Assembly (NCBI GenBank): GCA_019054805.1
Contig: JAHQIY010000009.1
Span: 744,001-808,000 of the forward strand
DNA from: Brachionus manjavacas
Taxonomy: Eukaryota; Rotifera; Eurotatoria; Ploima; Brachionidae
Reading direction: 5' to 3'
DNA: 64,000 bases
Shown here: positions 20,404 through 30,710 of the stretch, piece by piece
How positions within the stretch are numbered: the stretch's first letter is position 1
Layout: every line of letters begins with the position of its first letter
Notes under the pieces: generated by a model
The model's database searches: none
What the model saw: the letters and a program-made list of their open reading frames with translations, nothing else
What the model was told of the DNA's origin: nothing
Position numbers and translations under genes: made by a program

Positions 20404-22522
20404 ATGAATAAAATCTTAATTATTCAATTAATTTTTATCTACCTAAAAAATGCATTTTCTCAATCATCGACACCAAGACCATCAGGATGCTTGAGTAAAT
20501 ACGGTAACCCATTGCAAGGTAAATGCATGTCAGTTGACAATTGTACAGGCGCAGCTCTTGACGGAAATTGTGGTTCAGGCCTAATATGCTGTATACCAGA
20601 TAAAGCTCCTATAAATTTAGCTGAAAATAGCCTTATTCCTAAAGCTTTATTTTTTAAAATTGCCGGCAGAACTCCTAGAACCGAAGCTTTGTACGGCTAC
20701 TTTGTACAGTCACTAAAAAAGGCTGACGCTGATTCAAAAATTTACAAGGCAGCTGCTTTTTTGTCCCAATTGATCGGTGAAAGCAATTACTTTAAAAATC
20801 TTGAATCAAGAGTGATAGATTCTGACTTCAACATCAATCTAGGAAATAATGCGACTGGAGATGGTGCTTTTTATCAGGGCCGTGGAGCCATTTTACTCAG
20901 AGGAAAATCAAATTATTTCCTGGCAAATGCTATCAGTAAAGTTTTTTTTAAATATCTACATTAAAATCTAAATTTTTGAGTTAGATTTTGAATTTGATAT
21001 TGTTAAAAATCCGGAAAGAGTGGCTTTTCCTTCAATAGCTTTTCAAATAGCCGCATGGTTTTGGCGCCAAAATGCATTTGTAATAACAACAAATGCTCCG
21101 GCAAAGAAAGATGATCTGGGCATGCTAGCAGATGGAACATACCATAATTTCACACTATTAACCTATTCACTAACAAACAATCTTCAGAAGTTAAAAGATA
21201 GAACTGAGCTTTATGAATCAATAATTAAAAACGCAGGGTATGGAAGTATCAAAAGAGGCTTTGGAGTTGTTTGTGAGATTGGCCCCAATGCTGGCTATTC
21301 AGTTCCCATTTGTTTGGTGGGCGAAAACAAGCCCTATTGTGGATGCGAAGGACAATACGAAATGCGCTCCTGTCCTTATGGCTTTATATCAGAAAATAGA
21401 TGTCGTGGCTCCTCAATTCTAAAATGCTGTGTTGAAAAATGCACCAGTTCATTCGACATGGTTGTGCTGATGGACTCTTCGGGATCTATTGGACAACCAA
21501 ATTTTAAAAAAGAAAAAGATTTTGTTCTGGCTTTATTAGATAGAATTAAAATTGGTGAAAATGATACTCGAGTGTCCATTATTAACTACAATACTGATGT
21601 TTTTGATGTAGTCACATTTAACAGCACTCAATCTAAAGAATCCATCACCAATTCAGTAAATGGTATTCAGTACAATGGTGGCGGTACATATACTTTTAAT
21701 GCTTTAAAGAGAGCAAATGATGTTATTTTACAAGAAAATAATGGGATGAGATCGACCAAGACAGGCATACCAAAGGTTGTTGTTGTTATTACTGATGGAG
21801 AAAGTCAAGATCGGAATAGAACTCTATTTGAAGCGCAACGGATCAAAGAAAGAGGCTTCAATGTTCTTTCGGTTGGAGTAGGTAATATAGATAGGATAGA
21901 GCTGATCGGAATAGCATCAACTCCAGCTGATCAATATTTTGTGGATGATTTTGACAAAATTAAGCTTATTTTGTCCGGTCTTGCAAGGACAACATGTCAA
22001 CAACCTGCAACAGTTGAGCTGGAAGATGACATTACCTCTAAGATTGAAAAGAATGCTTACAAATATTACAAATACTCTATAGACCAAGCTCTTAATAACA
22101 CAAACGCATCATTGAATAGCTTTAGCATCGAACTGTCAATTTATGACGGCGATGTCAAGTTGTTCTATTCATTTGAAGAAGAAAATCCCAAAAGTGATGA
22201 GGAATTTTTGAACATTGACGATGCCGAACCTGATACAAACTTTATTGAAAAAAATAAAAAAGTCAAAAGAATGGTAATTAGAGAAAACAATGACGATGTA
22301 CTAAAAACAAAGTTGTACCAAATCGATCGGCCTCTGACTGGCAAAAATGACTTGTTGTATTTTAGTGTCAAAGGCTATCAGGATTCAAATGAATTCAAGG
22401 TGTTTGTTCATAGCAAAGTAATAAATGGAGCCAACTTTTTATGTATAACTAAACAATGGAACCTCTTAGTGATTTTTTCTTTTCTTTTTTTTTATTTTTT
22501 TGACAAATCTATCATTTCATAA
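20404..22522 (+). CDS. Secreted GH19 chitinase-like protein fused to a VWA domain
   Basis: Two exons (20404-20935, 20985-22522) join in frame across a 49-bp GT-AG intron to 689 codons. Residues 1-20 are a signal peptide. Residues 29-64 form a small Cys-rich module (CLSKYG..GKC..C..C..CC). Residues about 75-265 resemble a GH19 chitinase: AAFLSQLIGESNYF with Glu126 where the catalytic Glu of HESGG-type motifs lies, then GDGAFYQGRGAILLRGKSNY, and AFPSIAFQIAAWFW from exon 2. A second Cys-rich segment (about 274-330) leads to a VWA domain (about 334-515) with an intact metal site: DSSGS at 341-345, GGGTYT, and TDGES. After it comes an Asn-rich beta-type region and a hydrophobic end (FSFLFFYFF), which may anchor the protein. 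Family knowledge: GH19 cleaves chitin; VWA binds proteins through Mg. Whether the enzyme is active is unknown, since the usual HE pair reads GE here. Confidence 0.85.
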
Positions 22523-22859
22523 AAAAAATTCTAAATTTTTTTATAAAAAACTTTTATTTTAAGTTTTTTTTATTGTTTAAATTAAAAGTTAAAAAGATGA
22601 ATCTGTTAATTACACGTGTCTTTGATTACCAGAACTTAAATTTATTTTACCTTTTTTAAAGAGATGCAATTTTTATTTTTGAACAACTTAAACCGTTTAA
22701 ATGACATTTTTTCCTAAAAAAAATAAATTTCTTTTTTTATTATAACTAATGTAAGGCTCTTACGAACATATCTTTTAGTTTTGTTTTAAATTTTATTAGT
22801 TAAATAGACCATAGCAAACAAAGAAACGCTGATTGTTTAGAATTTAGAGTACAAATTTA

Positions 22860-23085
22860 AGATAAGTGATTTTATTAATTAAAATGGTAAGTTTGTTGAA
22901 TAAATGGCTCAGATGATAAAACATTAAAATTAGTAATTGTAAAAATATTAAATTTTATGATTTTTTTAAATCAAAATAATTAAATTGCAGATAAATTTTA
23001 TCACTTCATAATTTTTTTTATTTTTATTATTTAATAATGAAAAAAAATTAATTCATAAATTAATTTTTATTTGCCTTCCTAGTTT
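22860..23085 (+). pseudogene. Truncated tandem copy of the chitinase-VWA gene's 5' end
   Basis: The region aligns with 20185-20448, the upstream region and first codons of the chitinase-VWA gene. Shared strings include GATAAGnnATTTTATnAATTAA, ATGGCTCAGAnGATAAAAC, CAAAATAATT and, at the start codon, ATGAAnAAAATnTTAATT / CAATTAATTTTTAT-like sequence (AATTAATTTTTATTTGCC here). The copy loses similarity just after the signal-peptide region, and its reading frame stops at once. It is a relic of a tandem duplication or gene conversion. Confidence 0.65.
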
Positions 23086-23089
23086 CTTT

Positions 23090-23905
23090 TTGCCTTATAG
23101 AATTTTTGTCTATTAAATCAGTTCTGTATTATTCTCCTCTAATTCACTTTTTTGAAAAATTAATATTTAAAATCGATTATCGTCCAGATTATAATTACTA
23201 TGACAGTCTATAAAGTTGTTCTAACAAAGAAAATGAAAAAAAAGATCGAATGTCGCTCGTTATAGTAAAAAAATTAAACAAAATATTTTTACCTTTTTTT
23301 CATGATTTCAATGATTTTTCACAGATTTTTCATTTAATTTCGTTAACTGTTATTAGAATTTTGAAGGCCTTTATTATTCGAAATTTACAAAAATAATAAA
23401 AAAATTATTTTGCTTAAAATACTGAATTAGAAAAAGAAAATTACCATTAAAATTTTTAATTTCTGTATTTGAATCTTAAATCTTTAAATTCAGAAACCCC
23501 CAAATAACAATTTTTGTATTTTGTATTCATCTTTATTGAAATTCTAACATCTAAAGCGTTCAATGATGCACTTTGCCAAGTTAAAATGAAAATTCTGAAA
23601 ATTACAAAATTTTTTTAAAAAAAACTTCTTAATATGTTAGTTGATTAAATTTTTTCAAAAAAACTTTTTTATTGAAATATTCTAAATTATAAATGACTCT
23701 AAATTTTTTTATTGTATAATTAATAATTAATTAATTTGTCAGTTTCATTTTTAAAAAATTATTATTTTCATTATTGTCAATGTAAATAAAGTTGAATTAT
23801 TCCAGCAAAATTTCGAATTAAAAGACCAAATCAACCAATATACACTAATTGAATCTTTCCGAATGACAATTTTAATATTCTAGAAAATATTATATTATTA
23901 ATTAA
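23090..23905. other. Intergenic, A+T-rich
   Basis: No gene, RNA or repeat signature was found. It lies between the relic above and the 3' end of the HP1 gene. Confidence 0.5.
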
Positions 23906-23909
23906 ATTT

Positions 23910-24501
23910 TTATCTATTGAATACTAATCTTTGCTCGTAAAATTTAATTACATATTTTGAATAATGTTTGTTGGCTACACGGGACGGCACAAGGTCAGGC
24001 TCTGGCTGATTTTTCCACTTTATCAGGAATGTCAATTCTCCTGGCTCATCTGTTACTCCAAGTATTTTTTCCGGTTTTAAATTTTTACTCAACAAATTGT
24101 CAATGTACTCTTTTGTAAAAAAAACTTTAGCATTTTCACCAATTTCTTCTTCCGAGTCTGAATCGGATGAATTAGCTGTTGTGGATTTTTTTTTGATTTT
24201 TTTTTCTTCCTTGAGCTTTTTTTCGAATTTTTTGATTAGATCATGACAGTTGCAGTGCTCAACTGGCTCCCAGGTAATCTCATCGCTATGAACATTTTTT
24301 AATTAGTCAGTTTTAAAAAAATTAATGAACCTACTATCCTTTCCATTTTATTTGATAAAAAACATGACCATCGATTATCTTTTTTGCCATTACTGTCTCT
24401 ACTTCATATTCAGGCTCATCTTCTATAATTTCTGTTTCTCCCAAAGTTTGTACTTGATCGGTCTCAATTTTTTTTGATGAAGAGGACTTTCTACTCGACA
24501 T
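23910..24501 (-). CDS. CBX/HP1: Heterochromatin protein 1 (chromobox), two exons
   Basis: Exon 1 is 24501-24335 and exon 2 is 24285-23910, joined in frame across a 49-bp GT-AG intron to 180 codons, the usual HP1 size. A Ser/Lys-rich start and acidic run (EDEPEYEVETV) lead into a chromodomain at about 30-80 (YEVETVMAKKIIDGHVFYQI, KWKGYDEITWEP), the fold that reads methylated H3K9. In these proteins the aromatic cage uses Tyr/Trp/Tyr-type residues, and Y, W and a further aromatic are visible. A Lys/Ser/acidic hinge follows. Residues about 118-177 are the chromoshadow domain (LKPEKILGVTDEPGELTFLI, YVIKFYEQRL), which dimerises and recruits PxVxL partners. Family role: packaging silent chromatin. 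The intron splits the chromodomain after WKG, inside codon Tyr. Confidence 0.93.
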
Positions 24502-24799
24502 TTTTGAAGCTAATAATTTAATAGCAGCAAAAAATTATTTTATTAGCTAATTGATCCTCAGATTAAAAAAAACAAATTTTAAATTTTATTTTTAAAATTG
24601 TATGGAACACAAAGAGGGGTAAATTTGAGTTTTCTAGCAGAGATTTCTTTACAAAAATTTAAGCTAACTTATACAAACTATTAACCAAGTCGAGAATGAA
24701 TTTAAAAATAATTTTTACTTAATAATAATACCTAGCAATTTTATTTTATTTTTGGCTCACTATTCTTTTTTCATTAGTTAAGATTATCACTCTCTTTCT

Positions 24800-25150
24800 T
24801 GTAATTACAAAAGACTACTGAACACTTTTCAATTGGTATCTTCATCTTCCACTTAATAAGCCATTTCAGTAGTTTGTTGGTGTATTTATCTTATTTTCTT
24901 GGTTCCCCTTTTTGTTGTAAATGAAGAATGAAACTACTTCATCAGCGAAATGCAGAGAGTATTCATTAGTTGTTTTGTTTCTTTTAGGGATATCATTAAT
25001 ATACAAAATAGAACCTTAACTAACCACTTCATTACTTACAGTTAGTTAAGTAATAAAGTGGGTTCATTTTAATCAATTGATAAAATAAGCTTTCATGTTA
25101 AATCTTTTCAAAGGTTTTAGAAATATCAAAAAAAAGAGAAAAAACTCTTT
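24800..25150 (-). mobile_element. LINE (family B-like) RT remnant
   Basis: Minus strand: FFDISKTFEKIWHESLFYQL near 25140-25080 (RT motif A, close to FFDISQAFDKVWHSGIIYKL in the 48-kb copy). LYINDIPKRNK then SLHFADEVVSFFIYNKKGN follow near 25005-24900, where the catalytic ADD reads ADE. The segment between (VPQG motif) is deleted. The copy is dead. Confidence 0.72.
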
Positions 25151-25975
25151 TCTTTCTTTTAAATGAATTAAGGGACGAATTTAGGTAGATGTCATTCTTT
25201 TACGATCACTAATTTTTGATAATGATGAATTCATTTTTAATGGCATGTCTTTAAAAAAAATAAATTTCAAGCCTTTCTTCTCACTTACATACTTTTTATA
25301 CTGATGCGATGATTTAAATAATTTAAATGACTGACAAAAATTTTTGAATGACAAACAAAAAACTTCCCTAGACCACTTTTTATAGATTAATTGAAAAGTT
25401 TTAGGATATTTTTAAGGCATTTTTGGGTAAATTTTTAAAAATTAAGTTTGTATATATTTAAAAAGTATATTTTTTTCTATTTAATTTAAATTAACTGATA
25501 AAATTTTAATACTTAACAAGTTATCGATACTCTTAGAAAATATCGAACACAAAATTTTGTTTATTTGGAATTATTTCTGAATTAATTTTGGTCAATCTCG
25601 GGAACAATATTTTTAAGTGAAAAATGATGTGCACAAAGTCGACATGATACTATTGTTCACGAAATTGGTAAACAAGTGATGTTGAAATTGGGCATGATTT
25701 TAAAAAAGATGATATCAATTTTCCGAAGGAAAACAAAGAAAATTATCAAGTTTATTTTTAATTACAAAGTTTTTATAAAATGAATATTCAATTTTGGATC
25801 AACTTCCCTTTATCTAAATCAAATTAATATTTTTTTTTTTTGCTTAAATCTTTAAATCAGCATAATTTTTCACCCATTCCTTTATGCTCTTCTTCTTCGT
25901 CACTGATTCTCGTAGTAACTACTTGCTGGGTCTCAGTTGGCCGTCTTTAAAGTTCACTTTCTGTTTTCTTAGGAC
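25151..25975. other. Intergenic with a possible coding remnant
   Basis: Mostly A+T-rich. The minus strand of 25970-25862 has higher G+C and reads RPTETQQVVTTRISDEEEEH in one frame, which looks like former coding sequence. I cannot name it, and it ends at the neighbouring foldback element. Confidence 0.3.
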
Positions 25976-25977
25976 GA

Positions 25978-26700
25978 CTAGATTGCTATGATACCTTGAA
26001 TTCACCATATTTACCGTAAAATATGGTAATCTAAAAAAGGGTATTTTTCGTAAAATAACGATAATTATTGTAAATTACCGATAATTATTGTAAAATTCAG
26101 TGAAAAAAAAAATCCAAAATTTCTCGAAAAAAAACGATTTTCATGAAAAAAAATTTTTTTTTGAATTTTTAAAAAAAGAATTTCTATTTCCAAAATTTAC
26201 GTAAATTTCGCTCAATTTTGTAAAAAAAGGCGAAAAATGGTAAAAAATCAACAAAAGGTGCTGTTCGTAATAAAAATTGAAAGAAATGGTGGCTGCTCAA
26301 ATTATTAAATTCTGATTGTATATCTTTTTTTCAAACAGCTCTATATATATGATTTTTGATAGTTTCTGGATTTAATAAAATAATTTAATATGTTCGTACT
26401 TAAATATTTAAATATTAATTTTCATAGTTTGTTTAAAAAAAAATTGAATGTAATAATAAAAAATCCATTTTTCCTTTGTTGTTGATTTTTTACCATTTTT
26501 CGCCTTTTTTTACAAAATTTAGCGAAATTTACGTAAATTTTGGAATTTACGATAATATCGGTAATTTACGATAATTATCGTTATTTTACGAAAAATACCC
26601 TTTTTAGATTACCATATTTTACGGTAAATATGGTCAAATATCGTAAATTTACCATAATTTACGTAAAATATGGTGAATTCAAGGTATCATAGCAGCACTG
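25978..26700. mobile_element. Foldback element (MITE-like) with long inverted arms
   Basis: The left arm starts GATTGCTATGATACCTTGAA (25981) and the right arm ends TTCAAGGTATCATAGCAGCACTG (26678-26700). The arms run inward for about 230-280 bp on each side, sharing ATTCACCATATTTACCG, AAGGGTATTTTTCGTAAAAT, AACGATAATTATCG-type strings and GGCGAAAAATGGTAAAAAATC. No transposase is encoded. The right end CAGCACTG followed by TA suggests TA target choice. Repeated GATAAT/ACGTAAA motifs fill the arms. Confidence 0.8.
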
Positions 26701-27135
26701 TATAACTCAAGAATTCATAAATTGACATTTAATTGTTTTATAGTTTTTTTTGATGATTTATTTTCAATGAACTTCTGCCTTATTTGATAAAATGATTTTT
26801 TTTTAGAAATATTTTAATTTGTTTGTGCATACATTTATTAATTTTTCTTATTTTTAATTATATTAAAAAAAAATTAAATGGATACTTAGATAAGTAATTT
26901 TACCCTTATTTATTCCAATTTAGAAAAAATAAATATTTTTCGCGATTTAATAAAAATAAACCTGAATACATTTCAAGTCTTTGGTCAAAAAAACAAGTTA
27001 AATTGAACTTCTATGTATAATAATTATAAAAATCAAATATTTAATTTTATTTAGCAGGCTTAAATAAATTGGTTTTTTAAAATTGAAAAAAAAACATTAA
27101 TGCACAATTGTTTAGCAAGTAATTGCTTAGTAATA
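26701..27135. other. Intergenic, A+T-rich
   Basis: A stretch between the foldback element and the stop of the threonine ammonia-lyase gene. I see nothing else in it. Confidence 0.5.
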
Positions 27136-30100
27136 TTATTGTTTATTTATTCCATAAGGTCCCATTACTACTTTTTCATATTTTTTTATCAAAAATTCTT
27201 CGATTTCTTTTGCTTTCTCGGAATTTTCAACTTCTAAAACGGCCTGAACTTGAACTGAGAAAACATCACTTTTTAGCCATGCCCGTTCGTGTCTTGACCA
27301 AAATATTAGAAAACAACCACATCTATTAAAAAAAACTTACGCTATGTCCTTAATACTGGCTCCAAATGCGGAAACCATTTTAGTAAATTCAGCTAAACTT
27401 CCTGGTCTATCTGAAATGGTAACCCATAATTTTATAAGGCGTCCATCGGCAACCAATGCTCTTTCCAAAACTCTACCAAGTATAGTTGTATCGATATTTC
27501 CACCGCAAAGTGGTATTACAACTTTTTTATTCTTGAGCTCGGGCAATAAACCTTGAAGAACAGCTGCGAAACCGCATGCACCTGCTCCTTCTACAACTGC
27601 CTTTTCGAGCTCCAATAGTCTTAAAATGGCAATGGCAATGTATTCTTCATGAACACACACGCACTTATCAACTAGATTTTTGGCGCTCGCGAATGCATTC
27701 ACTCCAACCAGAGAAACCGCTAACCCATCTGCTAATGTTGGATCCGAAATTGTCAAAGTTGGTTCTCCATTTGCCATAGAATTGTAAAATCCAGCACAGC
27801 GATCCGATTCGGCTGCCTAGACACATAAATGTTATCATTATATTACTATTTTTAAATGATTTGAAAAAGAAAGCTTCTATGAAATTTTCAGGCTCATGCC
27901 TATTAGTGGCTCCTTACAATCGAAAGTTCACTTATTAAATTTTATATTTTTAAACGGATTAATTTGACATTCCGCGAAAAATTTGAGACCTTAATAAATA
28001 TTTAATTATTTTTTTTTAATTAAAACAGAAAAAGCCTTTTTGCTAAAAAAGTAAAATAAGATAATATTTTTTCTCATGTTTTTATCAATATTTGAAATAT
28101 TCCAGTACGGTTTCCTGGAGTTTATTTTGAATCAAAAGAGCGTTTAAAATTAAAAAAAAAAAATTGTTCATTCAAATAAATTTAGGTAATATTCTTTTAT
28201 ATTTTAAAAAAAATTATATTTAAAAAAATTAGATAAATATTTATGAACAAAATTCATAAACTAATCGATGTCAAGATTTTGTGACAAGAGTCAACTTTAT
28301 TTAAAAATAAGAAAAATAATAATTTGGATGGTTTTAATTACAATTTTAACTCTTAATAAGAGTAGTTACAATATTTATTTTCAAAAATTGACCAAAAATT
28401 CTTAAAAAAAAACAGAGATTTTGTTAAATTAGAAATATTTTAAACAAAGAACTAACGATATTTATACCATTGATGCTTATTTAGTTAATTTTTAAATAAA
28501 CTAAATATTTAGTTATTTTTTTCTCTGACTACCAATTTTTTTTACCTAATTTATGGGATATTGAAATTAATAATCAATTCAAAATATCAAATAAAAGTTT
28601 ATTTTGAAATTTTTTATTTCAAAAGGATATGTATCTAGTAGTCAAAATTAAATTTAAAAACTCAATACAAATATTAAATTCCAAATAACTAATATTCTTT
28701 TTATTTAATTTTTAATTAATTTTAAGTTTTCAAACTACTTCACGTTTTAAGATGGTAGATTATATCAAATAATAATAAAAAATTTGCTCTTGTTCTTACC
28801 ATTTAAAACAAAATATAATTTTAAGCTCTCTTATAACAGAAGTTCTGAAAATTTCAACGCCTTTTTGACTGTTGAATTTTTATCAGACTCGAATTTTTCA
28901 TAGTTAATTTTTTTTTTTAATTATTTCTTAATTTTGAATAAATATAAAAGAAATCAAACATTTTAAATTTTTTCTTTTTTTAAGACTCGACTTCGATAGA
29001 GTTTTTTTAAAGTCGGCCATCTGAAATTACAGTCGACCGGATAAAAAACATCAATATTTTTGTTATCAATCATAGAATTTTTTTTATCAAAAAAAGAAGT
29101 TTTCAAAGATAGAAGATTTTAAATCTATAATCGAAACACGGAAATTCAAAGAGTGAATTTATTAATTACTTTAAGAATATTTTGATAATATTTTTCATTT
29201 TAAATATAAATTAAATAAATAATAAAATAATTATTTAGATTCGAAATTTTTTAAATTTTTTAATTAATATATATGAATATAAAATGAATGAAAGTGAAAA
29301 TAGAAACTTGAATACTAATGAGGAATCCATCATTTTGAATGACTAACATAACATTTTAGAATGTAATTAAAATTTTGTATGTAGCCATATCACTGGTTCC
29401 ATTTTGAAAAGAAAAATAGTAAACTAGTAGATTTGGTAGTGTCAAAAATAATTTCTTAATGGTATAGTATTTTTGGTTAAAGAAGAAGTCATAGCCATAA
29501 AATATTCTAAGAATACGGTTCAAAAATTTAGTATTGCTATCATTTACTGTAAAATTTGTTGATATTTCTTTTTATTTTATTTAATCCAATTAATTTTCCT
29601 AACTTAATAAATTAATTTAACTTAAATTTAACTTTATTTTAATTTTTATGACAGATTTAGAGATTAAGTTTTTTAATCATCGAACTTACAATTATCATTA
29701 TATCTGGTTTCATAGCTTTGGCTGCGACTGCAATTCCTGCCAATAGTCCTGCACCTCCTGTTGGAATTACAATCGCGTCAACATCGGGCACTTGTTCTAT
29801 TATTTCCAAAGCCATTGTTCCCTGGCCAGCCAATATATTCGGATGATCATATCCATTAATGTACATGATATTCAGCATTTTTGATAGCTTAAGAGCATAA
29901 TTCTTTGCTTCCAACATGCTAGTACCTTCAACAATTACAATAGCACCATATGATCGACAATTGCTTATCTTCATTATTGGTGCTATTCTTTTGAAATTGA
30001 TTAAAATTTAGATTTTTTAAGCAAAATAAGTCGACATCAATTACTTTGGCATTACTACAATCACTGGAATTTTGAGCATCTTTCCATGATAGCACAACGC

Positions 30101-30710
30101 TTGGGCATGATTACCTGCCGAAGCGGCAATAACTCCACACGCTTTTTGCTCTTTGCTTAGACTCAACAAAGCGTATCTGGCACCTCTTTCTTTAAAGCTA
30201 CCTGTATACTGGAGAAAATCTTTCTTGAAAAATATTTCCATACCAGTGAGCGAAGACATGTGCGAACGCTTCAGAAAAAATTATAATTTTACTTTTATTT
30301 AGATATGAATTACAGTGCAAGGTGTTATTTCAACACCACCTTTGATTCGGTAAGCAGCAGCACTGATGTCATTAAATTTAATTTGAACAGGGTTTGCTGG
30401 ATCACAGTTTTGATCGTACAAATCCTCGCTGTTTATTTCGAGATCTGAAATACTTAATTTTTCTATTTGATTTTTGAGCTGCTCAAGTCTTTCTGAATAC
30501 ACTTGGTTTTTAAGGTCGCAATTCAAATCTTCAGCAGACTAGGAAAAAAATAAATAAATTTTTTTATTAAGACTGGTGAAATATGGTTACATTAGTGCAA
30601 CTTTTGGGCATGTGGAATTTTTGATGTCCGGTCTTTTTCGGGATTAAATACTCCTCGGAATCAGGCGATATCTGACCACAATCAGTTGAATTCAATTTAT
30701 CTCCTGCCAT
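27136..30710 (-). CDS. L-threonine ammonia-lyase (threonine dehydratase) with ACT domain, six exons
   Basis: Exons 30710-30591, 30538-30314, 30268-30045, 29987-29690, 27816-27341 and 27292-27136 join in frame to 499 codons, all GT-AG. The enzyme deaminates threonine to 2-oxobutyrate with PLP. Visible features: TPCTRSHMSSLTGMEIFFKK and GSFKERGARYAL with Lys141 as the expected PLP Schiff-base residue; ASAGNHAQAL; PTGGAGLLAGIA as the phosphate-binding glycine loop; and ESDRCAGF. The C-terminal exon pair encodes an ACT domain (LIKLWVTISDRPGSLAEFTK), the usual site of allosteric ligands. An N-terminal extension of about 90 residues is unrelated to the catalytic fold. Intron 4 (27817-29689, 1.87 kb) is far longer than the other introns (45-57 bp). 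Serine racemase/dehydratase are relatives, but the ACT domain and the TPCTRS start favour threonine ammonia-lyase. Confidence 0.92.
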
